Origin: Stenomitos rutilans HA7619-LM2
GTDB lineage: Bacteria; Cyanobacteriota; Cyanobacteriia; Leptolyngbyales; Leptolyngbyaceae
Direction: 5' to 3'
NCBI GenBank assembly: GCA_019358945.1
Contig: JAHHIE010000063.1
Location: 1 to 39,611, forward strand
Length of the DNA: 39,611 nt
In this document: positions 1 through 8,675 of the stretch, one piece after another
How the letters are laid out: each line of letters opens with the position of its first letter
Numbering within the stretch: the stretch's first letter is position 1
Translations under genes and position numbers: made by a program
Notes under the pieces: model-generated
Told to the model about the DNA's origin: nothing
Database searches by the model: none
Seen by the model: only the letters and a program-made list of their open reading frames with translations

Positions 1-123
1 GGTTTGATGACCATTTGATGCTGACAGCAGCAGGGTTATGGAACTTCTACCTGATTGCAGCATAGGAAGAAGAACTTGAAAGGTCATGTTGGCTAACTTC
101 GTTCTTATTTCCCGACAGCTCTA

Positions 124-499
124 ATGCCTGAGGTGAATTTGGTGTCGATGATGGATGTCATTATGGTCATCCTCACTTTTTTCATCATCATTTCCATGAC
201 GTTGAGCGATTTTTCAATCTGTGAGTGTGCCGCTACCCAGAACGGACAATGCCAGCAAAGAAAAGTCGCCTGATCCAATGCTGGTGGGCTTGAATAAGCA
301 GGGACAGATTCTACTCAAAAATCAGACAGTGAGTGAAAAAGAATTGGCTCAACAAGTTGTGGCATATTTGGAAAAGCACCCAAAAGGTGCCATTGTGCTG
401 CGAGCCGACAAACAATTGACGTATGAAAAAGTGGTGCAGGTTTTTAGTGCTGTGCAATTAGTGGGTGGCGATCGCGTTTCGCTAGCGGTTGAACAATAA
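124..499 (+). pseudogene. exbD: ExbD/TolR-family protein, frameshifted
   Basis: ExbD proteins are single-pass inner-membrane partners of ExbB/TonB that use the proton gradient to drive uptake or envelope work. The frame from ATG 124 encodes the typical N-terminal segment: MPEVNLV, MMDVIM, then the hydrophobic ILTFFIIISMTL helix. It then runs off frame at about 205-210 and stops at 169-172 bp into the gene. The periplasmic domain continues in the next frame from about 221 (SVPLPRTDN, LLVGLN-like MLVGLNKQGQ, VVAYLEKHP, IVLRADK, VVQVFSAVQLVG) to the stop at 499. Removing one T from the run of five at about 206-210 joins the two frames perfectly (DFQSVSVPLP). No good ribosome binding site is seen before ATG 124, and the true start may lie a few codons upstream. 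It is a recent pseudogene or a sequencing indel. The family assignment is firm; the state of the gene is less so. Confidence 0.75.
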
Positions 500-585
500 A
501 CCATCGACGAAAAGGCACCTGCCGTGAAAGCGTTTTGCACGCAACGATTGGCTTGCTTGCAAATGAATCGTGCTCTAAACGTAAC

Positions 586-3573
586 TTAATGTTCGTAAGC
601 GTCCATTGGTGGGCAGGTGCAGACAAGGTTGCGATCGCCATAGGCCTGATCAATGCGTCCCACCGCCGCCCAGAATTTGTTGTCTCGCGTCCAGGTGGTT
701 GGATAAGCCGCTTGTTCACGAGTGTAGGGACGATCCCATTCGTCTACCATCAGCGCAGCAGCGGTATGGGGTGCGTGTTTGAGGAGATTATTCTGACGAT
801 CGACCGTGCCCTCTTCGATCGCGCGGATCTCTACTCGGATAGCGATCATGGCATCACAGAAGCGATCGAGTTCCTGCTTCGATTCGCTTTCGGTCGGTTC
901 TACCATGATGGTACCTGCCACAGGCCACGATACTGTAGGCGGATGGAAGCCGTAGTCAATCAGCCGTTTGGCAATATCATCCACTTCAATCTCAGCCGTC
1001 TTTTTAAACTGCCTCAAGTCCAGAATACATTCGTGGGCAACCAGGCCATGTTTACCTTTGTACAGCACTGGGTAGTGCCCCTCCAGCCGTTTAGCGATGT
1101 AGTTTGCATTCAAAATGGCAATCTGCGTGGCTTTGGTCAGCCCTTCGACACCCATCAACGCGATATACGCCCAGGAAATGGGGAGAATGCTGGGGCTACC
1201 CCAGGGAGCTGCTGATACGGCACCAACGCCCTGTTTGCCACCCACCTGCACGATCGGATGCTTAGGCAAAAAGGGCGCCAGATGAGCTGCCACGCCGATC
1301 GGCCCCATGCCAGGGCCACCGCCACCGTGAGGAATGCAAAAGGTTTTGTGCAAGTTCAAATGACACACATCTGCGCCAAAGTCACCGGGACGACACAACC
1401 CCACTTGCGCGTTCAGGTTGGCACCATCCATATACACCTGTCCACCGTTGGCATGAATGCACTCGCAGATCACCTGAATGCTTTCCTCAAAAACCCCATG
1501 CGTGGAGGGATAGGTGACCATCAGCGCGGCAAGATTGTCCCGATGCTGTTCGGCTTTGGCCTTCAGGTCTGCAACATCGATATTGCCGTCGCGATCGCAT
1601 GCCACAGCCACAACCTTCAGCCCAGCCATCACAGCGCTTGCAGGATTAGTTCCATGCGCCGACTGGGGAATTAGGCAAATGGTACGATGCCCTTCGCCCC
1701 GTTGTTCGTGATATTGACGGATCACCAGCAGCCCGGTGTATTCGCCCTGAGAGCCTGCATTCGGTTGCAGTGAGATGCCCGCAAAGCCCGTGATTTCTGC
1801 TAGCCAGTGTTCTAGCTGCTCAAAGAGTGCCTGGTAGCCGTGGGTTTGATCCAGCGGTGCAAAGGGATGGATTTGCCCAAACTCTGCCCAGGTGATTGGC
1901 AACATTTCGGTTGTGCCATTGAGTTTCATGGTGCAGGAGCCAAGGGGAATCATCGCGGTTGTCAGCGATAGATCTTTGGACTCCAACCGATGCAGGTAGC
2001 GCAACAGTTCCGTCTCGGAATGGTAGGTATTGAAGACGGGGTGTGTCAGGTAGGACGTAGAACGCAGGAGGGAGGCTGGAAGCAGGGAACGAGATGATGC
2101 TGTCAGCAAATCTTCTGGGGTAAAGTGGGTCACTTCTGCGCCTGCAAACACTTGAAAAAGTGCCAGCAGATCATCGGACGAAACGGTTTCATCCAGCGCG
2201 ATCGTGAAGGTGTGGGCATCCAGTTGCCGCAGGTTGATCTGGTGAGAATGGGCGCGTCGGATTACTTCGGGCGCTTTGCCGTCTGGAACCGTTACTCGCA
2301 GTGTGTCGAAGCAGGGTTCGGGACTGGGCGCATACCCCAACCGCCGCAAGCCCTCTGCCAGAATCACCGTGAGATGATGCACCCGATCGCCAATCCGTCG
2401 TAACCCGTGAGGCCCGTGATACACCGCATACATACTCGCCACGATCGCCAGTAGCACCTGAGCCGTACAAATATTGCTGGTGGCTTTGTCGCGCCGAATA
2501 TGCTGTTCACGGGTTTGCAGCGCCAACCGCAACGCAGGTGTGCCATGCACATCTTTAGAAACTCCAACCAATCGACCGGGCAACTGGCGTTTGAAGGCAT
2601 CCTTAGTGGCAAAGTAAGCCGCATGAGGGCCACCGTAGCCAAGCGGTACGCCAAACCGTTGCGTGTTGCCGATCGCAATATCCGCGCCAAATTCTCCTGG
2701 TGGCATCAGCAACGTTAGGCTGAGCAAATCGGCAGCAACGGTGACTAGAGCGCCAGCGGCATGGGCGCGATCGCAAAACTCTCGATAGTCGTAAATCGCT
2801 CCATCAGTAGCCGGATATTGCAGCAGCACACCAAACACGGGTTGGTCAAACTGAAAGGTGCGGTGATCGCTCACAATCACATCAATGCCTAACGGTTTGG
2901 CGCGAGTTTGGACAACGGCGATCGTTTGAGGATGGCACGCTTCAGACACCCAAAAGGCATTGGCTTTTGTCTTGCTCACGCCATAGCTCATCGCCATTGC
3001 TTCAGCGGCAGCGGTTGCTTCGTCTAGCAGAGACGCATTCGCAATTTCCAATCCTGTCAAATCGGTCACCATTGTCTGGAAGTTGAGCAGCGCTTCCAAG
3101 CGTCCCTGAGCGATTTCGGGTTGGTAAGGGGTGTACTGGGTATACCAGCCTGGGTTTTCGAGAATGTTGCGCTGAATGACGGGTGGCGTGATGCAGTTGG
3201 AGTAGCCCATCCCGATGAAGGAGCGGAAGACGTGATTCTCCTGCGCCATTTCCTTCAGTGATGCCAGCAGTTCGTATTCGGCTTTGCCAGATTCCAGCCG
3301 CAGCGGCTTCCGTAGGCGAATGCCACGCGGTATGGCGGCATCCATCAAAGCCTCCAGACTATCAAAGCCGATCGCGGCTAGCATCTGGTCAATGTCAGCG
3401 TCTCGCGGCCCAATGTGGCGATCGGCAAACGTATCGGTGTAGGCGAGTGGGGAGTGGGGAGTAGAGAGTGGGGAGTGGGGAGTAGGGGAGAACACAGACG
3501 TGTCTAGCCGTTTGAACTCAATGCCATTTTGATCAGGATTCTTACTCACGCTGGCTTGGGACGGTTCTAGCAT
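586..3573 (-). CDS. gcvP: glycine dehydrogenase (decarboxylating), P protein of the glycine cleavage system
   Basis: The P protein decarboxylates glycine with pyridoxal phosphate and hands the aminomethyl group to lipoyl-GcvH. In cyanobacteria this also serves photorespiratory glycolate metabolism. The 995 residues cover both PLP-fold halves. The N-terminal half shows [25 protein letters not shown] and the stretch [15 protein letters not shown]-like ([13 protein letters not shown]). The C-terminal half shows [18 protein letters not shown] and the PLP lysine in [17 protein letters not shown] (K743). It is the last gene of the leftward gcvT-gcvH-gcvP set, about 125 bp after gcvH. Residues 28-43 are encoded by a heptamer repeat (SPTPHSPL type) lying just before the conserved FADRHIGP start. 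Another repeat-like insert lies at about residues 492-505. The ATG at 3573 keeps a non-conserved N-terminal extension; no alternative start is obvious. Identity is certain. Confidence 0.98.
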   Translation of the reverse strand: MLEPSQASVSKNPDQNGIEFKRLDTSVFSPTPHSPLSTPHSPLAYTDTFADRHIGPRDADIDQMLAAIGFDSLEALMDAAIPRGIRLRKPLRLESGKAEYELLASLKEMAQENHVFRSFIGMGYSNCITPPVIQRNILENPGWYTQYTPYQPEIAQGRLEALLNFQTMVTDLTGLEIANASLLDEATAAAEAMAMSYGVSKTKANAFWVSEACHPQTIAVVQTRAKPLGIDVIVSDHRTFQFDQPVFGVLLQYPATDGAIYDYREFCDRAHAAGALVTVAADLLSLTLLMPPGEFGADIAIGNTQRFGVPLGYGGPHAAYFATKDAFKRQLPGRLVGVSKDVHGTPALRLALQTREQHIRRDKATSNICTAQVLLAIVASMYAVYHGPHGLRRIGDRVHHLTVILAEGLRRLGYAPSPEPCFDTLRVTVPDGKAPEVIRRAHSHQINLRQLDAHTFTIALDETVSSDDLLALFQVFAGAEVTHFTPEDLLTASSRSLLPASLLRSTSYLTHPVFNTYHSETELLRYLHRLESKDLSLTTAMIPLGSCTMKLNGTTEMLPITWAEFGQIHPFAPLDQTHGYQALFEQLEHWLAEITGFAGISLQPNAGSQGEYTGLLVIRQYHEQRGEGHRTICLIPQSAHGTNPASAVMAGLKVVAVACDRDGNIDVADLKAKAEQHRDNLAALMVTYPSTHGVFEESIQVICECIHANGGQVYMDGANLNAQVGLCRPGDFGADVCHLNLHKTFCIPHGGGGPGMGPIGVAAHLAPFLPKHPIVQVGGKQGVGAVSAAPWGSPSILPISWAYIALMGVEGLTKATQIAILNANYIAKRLEGHYPVLYKGKHGLVAHECILDLRQFKKTAEIEVDDIAKRLIDYGFHPPTVSWPVAGTIMVEPTESESKQELDRFCDAMIAIRVEIRAIEEGTVDRQNNLLKHAPHTAAALMVDEWDRPYTREQAAYPTTWTRDNKFWAAVGRIDQAYGDRNLVCTCPPMDAYEH
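3445..3490. repeat. heptamer tandem repeat inside gcvP
   Basis: Six copies of GAGTGGG or close variants (GAGTAGA, GAGTAGG) run end to end. They are read in frame as proline/serine/histidine-rich residues 28-43 of GcvP. Forty-two bases equal fourteen codons, so the frame is kept. The same repeat class is common in filamentous cyanobacterial spacers. Confidence 0.9.
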
Positions 3574-3698
3574 AGACGACTCTGGCTGTGGTTTCTAAGC
3601 AAAAAGCGTGGTGCTCGATCGTGATGTGTAGCATCATCTACACACGCTACGACAGACCACCTTCATATTCTGCAATATCTGAGCAAAAAAATTCCCCC

Positions 3699-4088
3699 TT
3701 ACTCCCCTTCGACCTGCTCACGATACTCATCTGCCGAAAGTGCATCATCCAACTCGCCCGGATCATTCACCCTTACCTTAAGCAGCCACCCTTCACCATA
3801 GGGATCTTCAGCTAACTGCTCTGGTGCGTCGATGAGGGGCGAGTTGACTTCGATAACCGTGCCCGTCACGGGAGAGTTAAGGTCTTCTACTGCTTTGACC
3901 GATTCGACGGTGCCAAACTTTTCGCCTTTTTCCAGCGCATCGCCCAGTTCCGGCAGTTCTAAGAACACAATGTCACCCAGTTGATCCACCGCAAAGGCGC
4001 TAATGCCGATCGTGGCAATTTCTCCTTCCAAACGGGCGTATTCGTGCGAGTCCAGGAATTTAAAATCACCAGGATAATCAAAAGCCAT
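3699..4088 (-). CDS. gcvH: glycine cleavage system H protein
   Basis: This is the lipoylated shuttle protein that carries the aminomethyl intermediate between P, T and L proteins. The 129 residues match the usual length. The lipoyl lysine is K65 in ESVKAVEDL. The flanking conserved parts are [32 protein letters not shown] and the C-terminal GEGWLLKV. An AAGGAG ribosome binding site lies seven bases before the ATG, so the start is secure. It sits between gcvT (192 bp upstream, with a repeat-filled spacer) and gcvP (125 bp downstream), all on the minus strand, and is probably cotranscribed with them. The C-terminal extension ([13 protein letters not shown]) is ordinary for cyanobacterial GcvH. 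Confidence 0.98.
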   Translation of the reverse strand: MAFDYPGDFKFLDSHEYARLEGEIATIGISAFAVDQLGDIVFLELPELGDALEKGEKFGTVESVKAVEDLNSPVTGTVIEVNSPLIDAPEQLAEDPYGEGWLLKVRVNDPGELDDALSADEYREQVEGE

Positions 4089-4115
4089 GTTGTCTCCTTG
4101 GATTCAGATTAGCTA

Positions 4116-4290
4116 TTAGCGGTCAGCTATAGCGATCCTACTTGAATTCTGTCGATCGATTCAGCTTCAATCGATTAGCTTGAAAAATCTAAGCGGCTTG
4201 TTGGCCTTTTGAGTCTTGAATCAACCCAATCGATCATCGCTAACAACCAACAACTAACAACTAAAGCTGACCGCTGACCGCTAACTAGCT
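4116..4290. repeat. heptamer repeats in the gcvT-gcvH spacer
   Basis: From 4242 to 4290 the sequence parses into seven-base units: AACAACC, AACAACT twice, AAAGCTG, ACCGCTG, ACCGCTA, ACTAGCT. The gcvT stop codon (4281-4283) lies inside this array. The 13-mer TTAGCGGTCAGCT at 4116-4128 is an inverted match to AGCTGACCGCT within the array, so the spacer transcript could fold into a long-range stem. Confidence 0.75.
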
Positions 4291-5432
4291 CGTCGATAAA
4301 ATGGCTTCTTGACCACCGTTGCCGGATAAAGCTTACCGCGAATTTCTACCTCAATGGCTTGTCCAGGTTTCGACAAGGCTGTGGGGATGTAAGCCAGCGC
4401 GATCGCATCCCCTAATGTTGGAGACTGAGTACCGCTGGTCACTTCGCCCACAGTCTGCCCATTGTGAAACACTCGATAGCCATGACGAGCAATGTTGCGT
4501 CCCTGCATTTGCAACCCCACGAGCCGTCGCTGGACACCTGATTGCTTTTGCTGTTCCAGCACCGATCGCCCGATGAAGTCCCCTTTGCTGTCTAGATGCA
4601 TCAGCCAACCAAGTCCCGCCTCAAACGGTGTAGTCGTATCATCGATATCCTGCCCGTAGAGCGCCATTGCTGCTTCCAGGCGCAAGGTATCGCGGGCACC
4701 TAAACCACAGGGAGTAACCCCTGCATCCAGGAGCGATCGCCACAACTCTACACCGACTGCCGGATCGACCATCACTTCAAAGCCATCTTCGCCCGTGTAG
4801 CCTGTGCGTGCCAAAAAGCCCGGTTGTCCCAGCACGGTGCCTTCTAAATGCCCAAACGCTAGCACGGGAGCGAGATCCTCCTGCACAAACGGCTGTAAGC
4901 GCTTTACCGCTTCTGGCCCCTGCACCGCTAGCAAGACGTTTGTGGTGGAAACATCCTGAAACGTCAACCGACTGTGATCAAGTTGCTCCAGCATCCAGGT
5001 TTTGTCTTTCAATGTGGTGCCCGCGTTGACGATCGCAAACCAGCGCTGTTGCCCTGCTTCATTCAATCCTTGATAGTAAAAGATCAGGTCATCCACAATG
5101 CCGCCTTGAGGATTGAGTAGCACGGTGTATTGAGCCTGTCCGGGCTGCAAGCGGCTCAAATCCGACGGCACCAAGGTTTGCAGTTGTTCCACCAGCCGAT
5201 CGCCCGTCAGCACAAACTTACCCATGTGCGATATGTCAAACATCCCAGCCGTCGATCGCACAGCCTGATGTTCACGGGTAATGCCGCTGTACTGGACTGG
5301 CATCTCCCAACCGGAAAAACCAGTCATCCGCGCTTTGAGGCTCATCCCTAAATCAAACAGCGGAGTCCGCGCCAACGGGAGGGGCACATCTGCTGCTGAC
5401 ATTGCTTGCTGGTTGCTGTGAGGCTCTGTCAC
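4281..5432 (-). CDS. gcvT: aminomethyltransferase, T protein of the glycine cleavage system
   Basis: GcvT moves the methylene group from aminomethyl-lipoyl GcvH to tetrahydrofolate and releases ammonia. The 383 residues have the family signatures: RTPLFDLG, GWEMPVQYSGI, EHQAVRSTAGMFDISHMGK, then TGYTGEDGFE and the folate-domain GLGARDTLRLEA. The C-terminal domain has VGEVTSGTQSP-LGDAIALAYI. The start is GTG at 5432, preceded by AAGGAAGG at suitable distance; the conserved part begins at about residue 20. It is the first gene of the leftward gcv set. Its divergent neighbour at 5529 is only about 96 bp away, so the operon promoter must lie in that short gap or overlap the remnant. I saw no glycine riboswitch there. 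Confidence 0.98.
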   Translation of the reverse strand: MTEPHSNQQAMSAADVPLPLARTPLFDLGMSLKARMTGFSGWEMPVQYSGITREHQAVRSTAGMFDISHMGKFVLTGDRLVEQLQTLVPSDLSRLQPGQAQYTVLLNPQGGIVDDLIFYYQGLNEAGQQRWFAIVNAGTTLKDKTWMLEQLDHSRLTFQDVSTTNVLLAVQGPEAVKRLQPFVQEDLAPVLAFGHLEGTVLGQPGFLARTGYTGEDGFEVMVDPAVGVELWRSLLDAGVTPCGLGARDTLRLEAAMALYGQDIDDTTTPFEAGLGWLMHLDSKGDFIGRSVLEQQKQSGVQRRLVGLQMQGRNIARHGYRVFHNGQTVGEVTSGTQSPTLGDAIALAYIPTALSKPGQAIEVEIRGKLYPATVVKKPFYRRAS

Positions 5433-5528
5433 AGGTTTTGCCTTCCTTGCATGACACCCTTCATCCTAGTTGGCTTTCAACCATGCGGTCAAACGCTAAG
5501 CTGGGGTATGACGCTCCGAGGTTTGTGT

Positions 5529-5795
5529 ATGAATCTCTCTCCTGCGCTGCAACGCGCGATCGAACAGATTGCTTCCAGTCAAGGCATTTCAACAGATGAG
5601 TTTATCATCCAAACTCTGACAGAGAAGGTCAGTAGCTTTCACAAACCGTCTCCATCCTCAACATCACAGACTGGACTGAGAGATGAGAATGGCATTCTGG
5701 TCTTCGGTTCACAGCTTGGCAGAATTTTATTCAGTGATAACTCGAATGCCAAGCCAACCTCGGATGTCGCCTCAGGAGGCCAAGACTTTGATTGA
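5529..5795 (+). pseudogene. antitoxin-like protein, C-terminus lost and fused to toxin remnant
   Basis: Residues 1-35 or so (NLSPALQRAIEQIASSQGI followed by TDEFIIQTLTEK) look like the DNA-binding N-terminus of the short antitoxins that cyanobacteria encode in front of PIN-domain toxins. The frame is plausible up to GILVFG at about 5689-5706. It then runs on in the wrong frame across the toxin remnant, giving a meaningless tail (RILFSDNSNAKP) up to the stop at 5795. I infer that a deletion removed the antitoxin C-terminus and the toxin N-terminus together. Family assignment is from recalled similarity only. The divergent gcvT starts 96 bp away. Confidence 0.55.
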
Positions 5796-6030
5796 GAACC
5801 ACCTCCAGTATTTAGAAGCGATCCCATTAGAAACGGCAAATTATCAAGCCGCGATCGCCCAAATGACGGCTCTTAATCTTCCTGGTGGGGGAATTTTTGA
5901 CGCTTTAATTGCCCAAGCTGCCCTCAAGGTAGCCGCAGACCAAATTTTGACACTCAATCCTAGACACTTCACTCGCCTTGATGCCGCGATCGCACAAATA
6001 ACTGTGGTTCCTCATACCAATTTGAATTGA
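5683..6030 (+). pseudogene. PIN-domain (VapC-type) toxin remnant lacking its N-terminus
   Basis: The frame from about 5700 encodes HSLAEFYSVITRMP, MSPQEAKTLIENHLQYLEAIPL, LNLPGGGIFDALIAQAAL and LTLNPRHFTRL. These match the middle and end of VapC-type PIN ribonucleases, including the conserved acidic residue in GGGIFDALIA. The N-terminal third with the first catalytic aspartate is absent: the sequence upstream is the antitoxin in another frame. The last four codons and the stop (TNLN*) come from the terminal repeat of the MITE-like element that begins at 6014. The toxin is therefore truncated at both ends and unlikely to be active. Confidence 0.7.
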
Positions 6031-6115
6031 AAATGCGACACATCCTGTAGGGGCAAGGCATTGCCTTGCCCCTACCCAACGATTGATCTGTAGCCGTCAT
6101 TCTTTAAATCGGTAT
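6014..6115 (+). mobile_element. MITE-like 102-bp element, copy A
   Basis: The ends are inverted repeats, ATACCAATTTGAA on the left and the complement of ATACCGATTTAAA on the right. The middle is a near-perfect 29-bp palindrome whose left part is GTAGGGGCAAGGCA. Both ends begin or finish in TA, which would fit a TA target duplication as made by IS630/Tc1-type transposases. It carries no reading frame. A second copy, in the opposite orientation and differing at four positions, lies at 8075-8176. Confidence 0.8.
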
Positions 6116-6141
6116 CAGTAATGGAAGTAGCCCAAAAGCCT

Positions 6142-8010
6142 CTATTGCCTTAGCTTAAATTCATCAAACTTGATGACGTTAGATTTTGGCTCGCGGGTAT
6201 CAAAGCGATAGCTGCTGATGGTGCCTGTGCCTGTATCGAAGATGCTGAAAGCGGTGATGTCATTACTGGCGATGTAGGGCATGGGCTGCTTCTTGTCATT
6301 AAGGAGCGGGGCGATCGTGGGTACGATCGACTCCAAGCCATTAGGATTCCCCGATGCAGCGTACTCTTCCTTGTAGTTTGTGGGTACAACCCGTTTGCGA
6401 TCGCCCACAAACGCACCATAGGAATTTCCCACATTGGACGTTTCCAAAAAGTGCATCCCACTGGGACTGATAAAGCGATTCCACAGGTGTGAATGCCCAT
6501 AAAACACCAGTTGCACATTCGCCTTCTCCAATAGCGGCACCACATCGCGAATGATGTAATCGTCCTGCTTAGGATATTCGTAACGAATGGCTTTAGTAAC
6601 CTGATACTTGAGCGGAGGGGGAGGCGAGTCTTGTGGTGATGGTTGTAGCCCGGCTCGTGCTTGCTGTAAACCTGAGTCCCCGTGTCGCACTTCAATCTCT
6701 TCTGTCTCTTTGACTTCCACTGGATCGGTGTAAGCAGGAACGATGTTCTCACCTAATGAATGGGGTGGATGGTGGAACATGACCAGCTTATATTTGGCGT
6801 TCTTGAACTCTGGGCTATTGAGTTCCTGTTCGAGCCAATTGTATTGAGGGCTGCCTTTGGCGATCGGTTCAAACAAATGCTGCCCATAGCCCTTTTCCCT
6901 GAAGCTGTTAATGTCTTGATCCCGCTCTCGGTATTTTCCCTTTGCATCTGCTGCAAGGCTGGGGGTACGCCAGACGTTGGTGATGTATAGAACGACCAGA
7001 CGTAGATCACCAAAGGTCTCTGCGTAGTAGCGCTTGCCACCTTGAGGACTCTGGGGCAGCGTGAAAATCTCTTCGTAAGTGTCTGTGTTAAATGAATGGT
7101 CTTTCACAAACTCCTTGCGTTTGGCAACCAGTTCCTTCCCGGCGGCGGGGTTGGCACGAACCGTGTTGAGAACGGCATCGTAGAAGGATGTCTCTCCAGC
7201 CTGAAGCGGCACCGTGTTGTAAAACTGCTCGTTGAGAGGTTCTTCGGTGGAGAAGCGTCCCATGACTTCGTGGTTGCCGATCGCGGTATACATCGGCGCA
7301 TGTTGAATGATGGCTCCCCCTTTGTAGCAAGTCTTCACGCCATTTTTTTCTAGCTCATAGCAGGCGCGGCCTTGCAGACCGGGAAAGAGCGAACCGCCGC
7401 AGGCATCATCAAACCATTCCGAGGCACGATCGGCGACGTTGATCAAATCTCCGGCAAAGAGGACGAGATCGACCTGCCCGATCGTTTCCACTACTTTTTG
7501 CAAGTTTGCTGCCACCATCGGCTTGATCTGATGGTCGGAGGTCAGCAGAATTTTGAGGGGCTTTCCGGGGGACGGTTTCGCCGTTAGAGTATACGTCTCG
7601 CTAACCACCGTTGCACCATCTTCGCGCATGCTGGTCACGCGATAGGGCACCCGCCGATCGGGTTTCAACCCTGTGACTTCTGCCTCATGCCGCCAGATGG
7701 GGCGTACTGTCACGCGATCGTATTGCTTCGTCAAATGGGAGTCAGCATCCTCGCGAGTGCGGCTTAACTGAGTGGTGTTTGCCGTTACGGTTTGAGTGAA
7801 TCTATCCCCATACGCCACCGTATGCTTCGTGCCTGCAAAGTCAGTAAACCACACCACGCGCACAGAAGAGTCTGAGGGCAATTGCAAGAATGGCTCTGTG
7901 AGAAGGGTTGGTTTGGCAGACATTGCAGGCGTGAGAGTGGAGTACAACAAACCGATTATGACCACTACTGCGGCTAGCAGCAGCATACGACGGGTCAGGC
8001 GTTTCAGCAT
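6142..8010 (-). CDS. metallophosphoesterase, purple-acid-phosphatase type, exported or membrane-anchored
   Basis: The 622-residue protein starts with a basic stretch and one hydrophobic helix (about residues 8-27, LLLAAVVVIIGLLYS), so it is exported or anchored in the membrane. A fibronectin-like N-terminal domain (VRVVWFTDF, AEVTGLKPD-R-PYRV) precedes a calcineurin-type core, as in purple acid phosphatases. Metal-binding motifs are visible in order: LTSDHQ, LFAGDLIN, AIGNHEVMG, MFHHPPHS and FYGHSHLWNR. The substrate is unknown; an extracellular phosphate ester is a reasonable guess. Between the HHPPHS and GHSH motifs lies an unusual polar, proline-rich stretch (residues about 435-465). The gene stands alone, with inverted MITE-like copies 26 bp after its stop and 64 bp before its start. 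Confidence 0.9.
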   Translation of the reverse strand: MLKRLTRRMLLLAAVVVIIGLLYSTLTPAMSAKPTLLTEPFLQLPSDSSVRVVWFTDFAGTKHTVAYGDRFTQTVTANTTQLSRTREDADSHLTKQYDRVTVRPIWRHEAEVTGLKPDRRVPYRVTSMREDGATVVSETYTLTAKPSPGKPLKILLTSDHQIKPMVAANLQKVVETIGQVDLVLFAGDLINVADRASEWFDDACGGSLFPGLQGRACYELEKNGVKTCYKGGAIIQHAPMYTAIGNHEVMGRFSTEEPLNEQFYNTVPLQAGETSFYDAVLNTVRANPAAGKELVAKRKEFVKDHSFNTDTYEEIFTLPQSPQGGKRYYAETFGDLRLVVLYITNVWRTPSLAADAKGKYRERDQDINSFREKGYGQHLFEPIAKGSPQYNWLEQELNSPEFKNAKYKLVMFHHPPHSLGENIVPAYTDPVEVKETEEIEVRHGDSGLQQARAGLQPSPQDSPPPPLKYQVTKAIRYEYPKQDDYIIRDVVPLLEKANVQLVFYGHSHLWNRFISPSGMHFLETSNVGNSYGAFVGDRKRVVPTNYKEEYAASGNPNGLESIVPTIAPLLNDKKQPMPYIASNDITAFSIFDTGTGTISSYRFDTREPKSNVIKFDEFKLRQ

Positions 8011-8074
8011 GCATACCTGGGCTACATCAGGAGTAAGAGCGTTGTACTCAAATCATACGCTCAGTGGTTAAGTT

Positions 8075-8176
8075 ATACCGATTTAAAGAATGACGACTAC
8101 AGATCAATCGGTGGGTAGGGGCAAGGCATTGCCTTGCCCCTACAGGATGCGTCGCATTTTCAATTCAAATTGGTAT
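8075..8176 (-). mobile_element. MITE-like 102-bp element, copy B
   Basis: This is the inverted twin of the element at 6014-6115, with the same length and 98 of 102 positions identical. It has the same terminal repeats (ATACC(A/G)ATTT) and the same central palindrome. It lies 64 bp upstream of the metallophosphoesterase start, where it may affect that gene's promoter. No transposase is present in the window. Confidence 0.8.
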
Positions 8177-8444
8177 TACAAGGCTCTTTCATTCCCTTTG
8201 GCAGCGAATAGGAACGGATGAAACAGATGATTCTTCACTGCTAACGGATCACCTATCCGCTTCATCTGTTGCCAAATCTGTTGCCAAAGGGCCTCAATTA
8301 TCACGGTTTGTTAGAGCCGCAGAGTGGCAATCTATTCGATGAGTTTGTTAGTGCACGATCGCAGCACAGCAATCCCTGTACACCGATCAAATCAAGTGGT
8401 TGGTGAATCCGAGCGTTTACTAGCAGCAGGTAAACGAGGTCGTT
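8177..8444. other. gene-free stretch before the tandem array
   Basis: No convincing gene is seen. ATCTGTTGCCAAA occurs twice in direct repeat at about 8265-8290. One minus-strand frame, running on from the tandem array, stays open to 8301, but it is interrupted by stops inside the array. Confidence 0.5.
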
Positions 8445-8675
8445 GAGTCTTTGACACTCGTCAGCGAGTCTTTGAACCTCGTCAATGAGTCTTTGAACCT
8501 CGTCAATGAGTCTCTAACACTCGTGGTCGAGTCTTTGATACTCGTGGTCGAGTCTTTGATACTCGTTGTTGAGTCTTTGACACTCATTAGCGAGTCTTTG
8601 AACCCCGTCAGTGAGTCTCTAACACTCGTGACCGAGTCTTTGAACCTTGTCAGCGAGTCTCTAATACTTGTCGTT
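8445..8675. repeat. 21-bp tandem repeat, 11 copies
   Basis: Eleven consecutive 21-base units of the form GAGTCTTTGAACCTCGTCAA(T) run without gaps. The first two-thirds of the unit are well conserved and the last six bases vary. On the plus strand they encode a heptapeptide series ESLxLVx in an open frame (8451-8684, a TTG start at best). On the minus strand one frame encodes xDExQRL heptads, coiled-coil-like, but contains TAG in copies at 8508, 8613 and 8655. Whether the array is translated is unknown. Confidence 0.95.

Noticed and set aside
3-65. Short frame open from the left edge ending in LWNFYLIAA
   Set aside because: It may be the tail of an upstream ExbB-like gene, but twenty residues without a recognisable motif are not enough to call.
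5433-5528. Glycine riboswitch in front of gcvT
   Set aside because: The gap is under 100 bases and shows neither of the two paired aptamer cores expected for that riboswitch.
8445-8675. CRISPR array
   Set aside because: The 21-bp units abut one another with no unique spacers, so this is a tandem repeat and not CRISPR.
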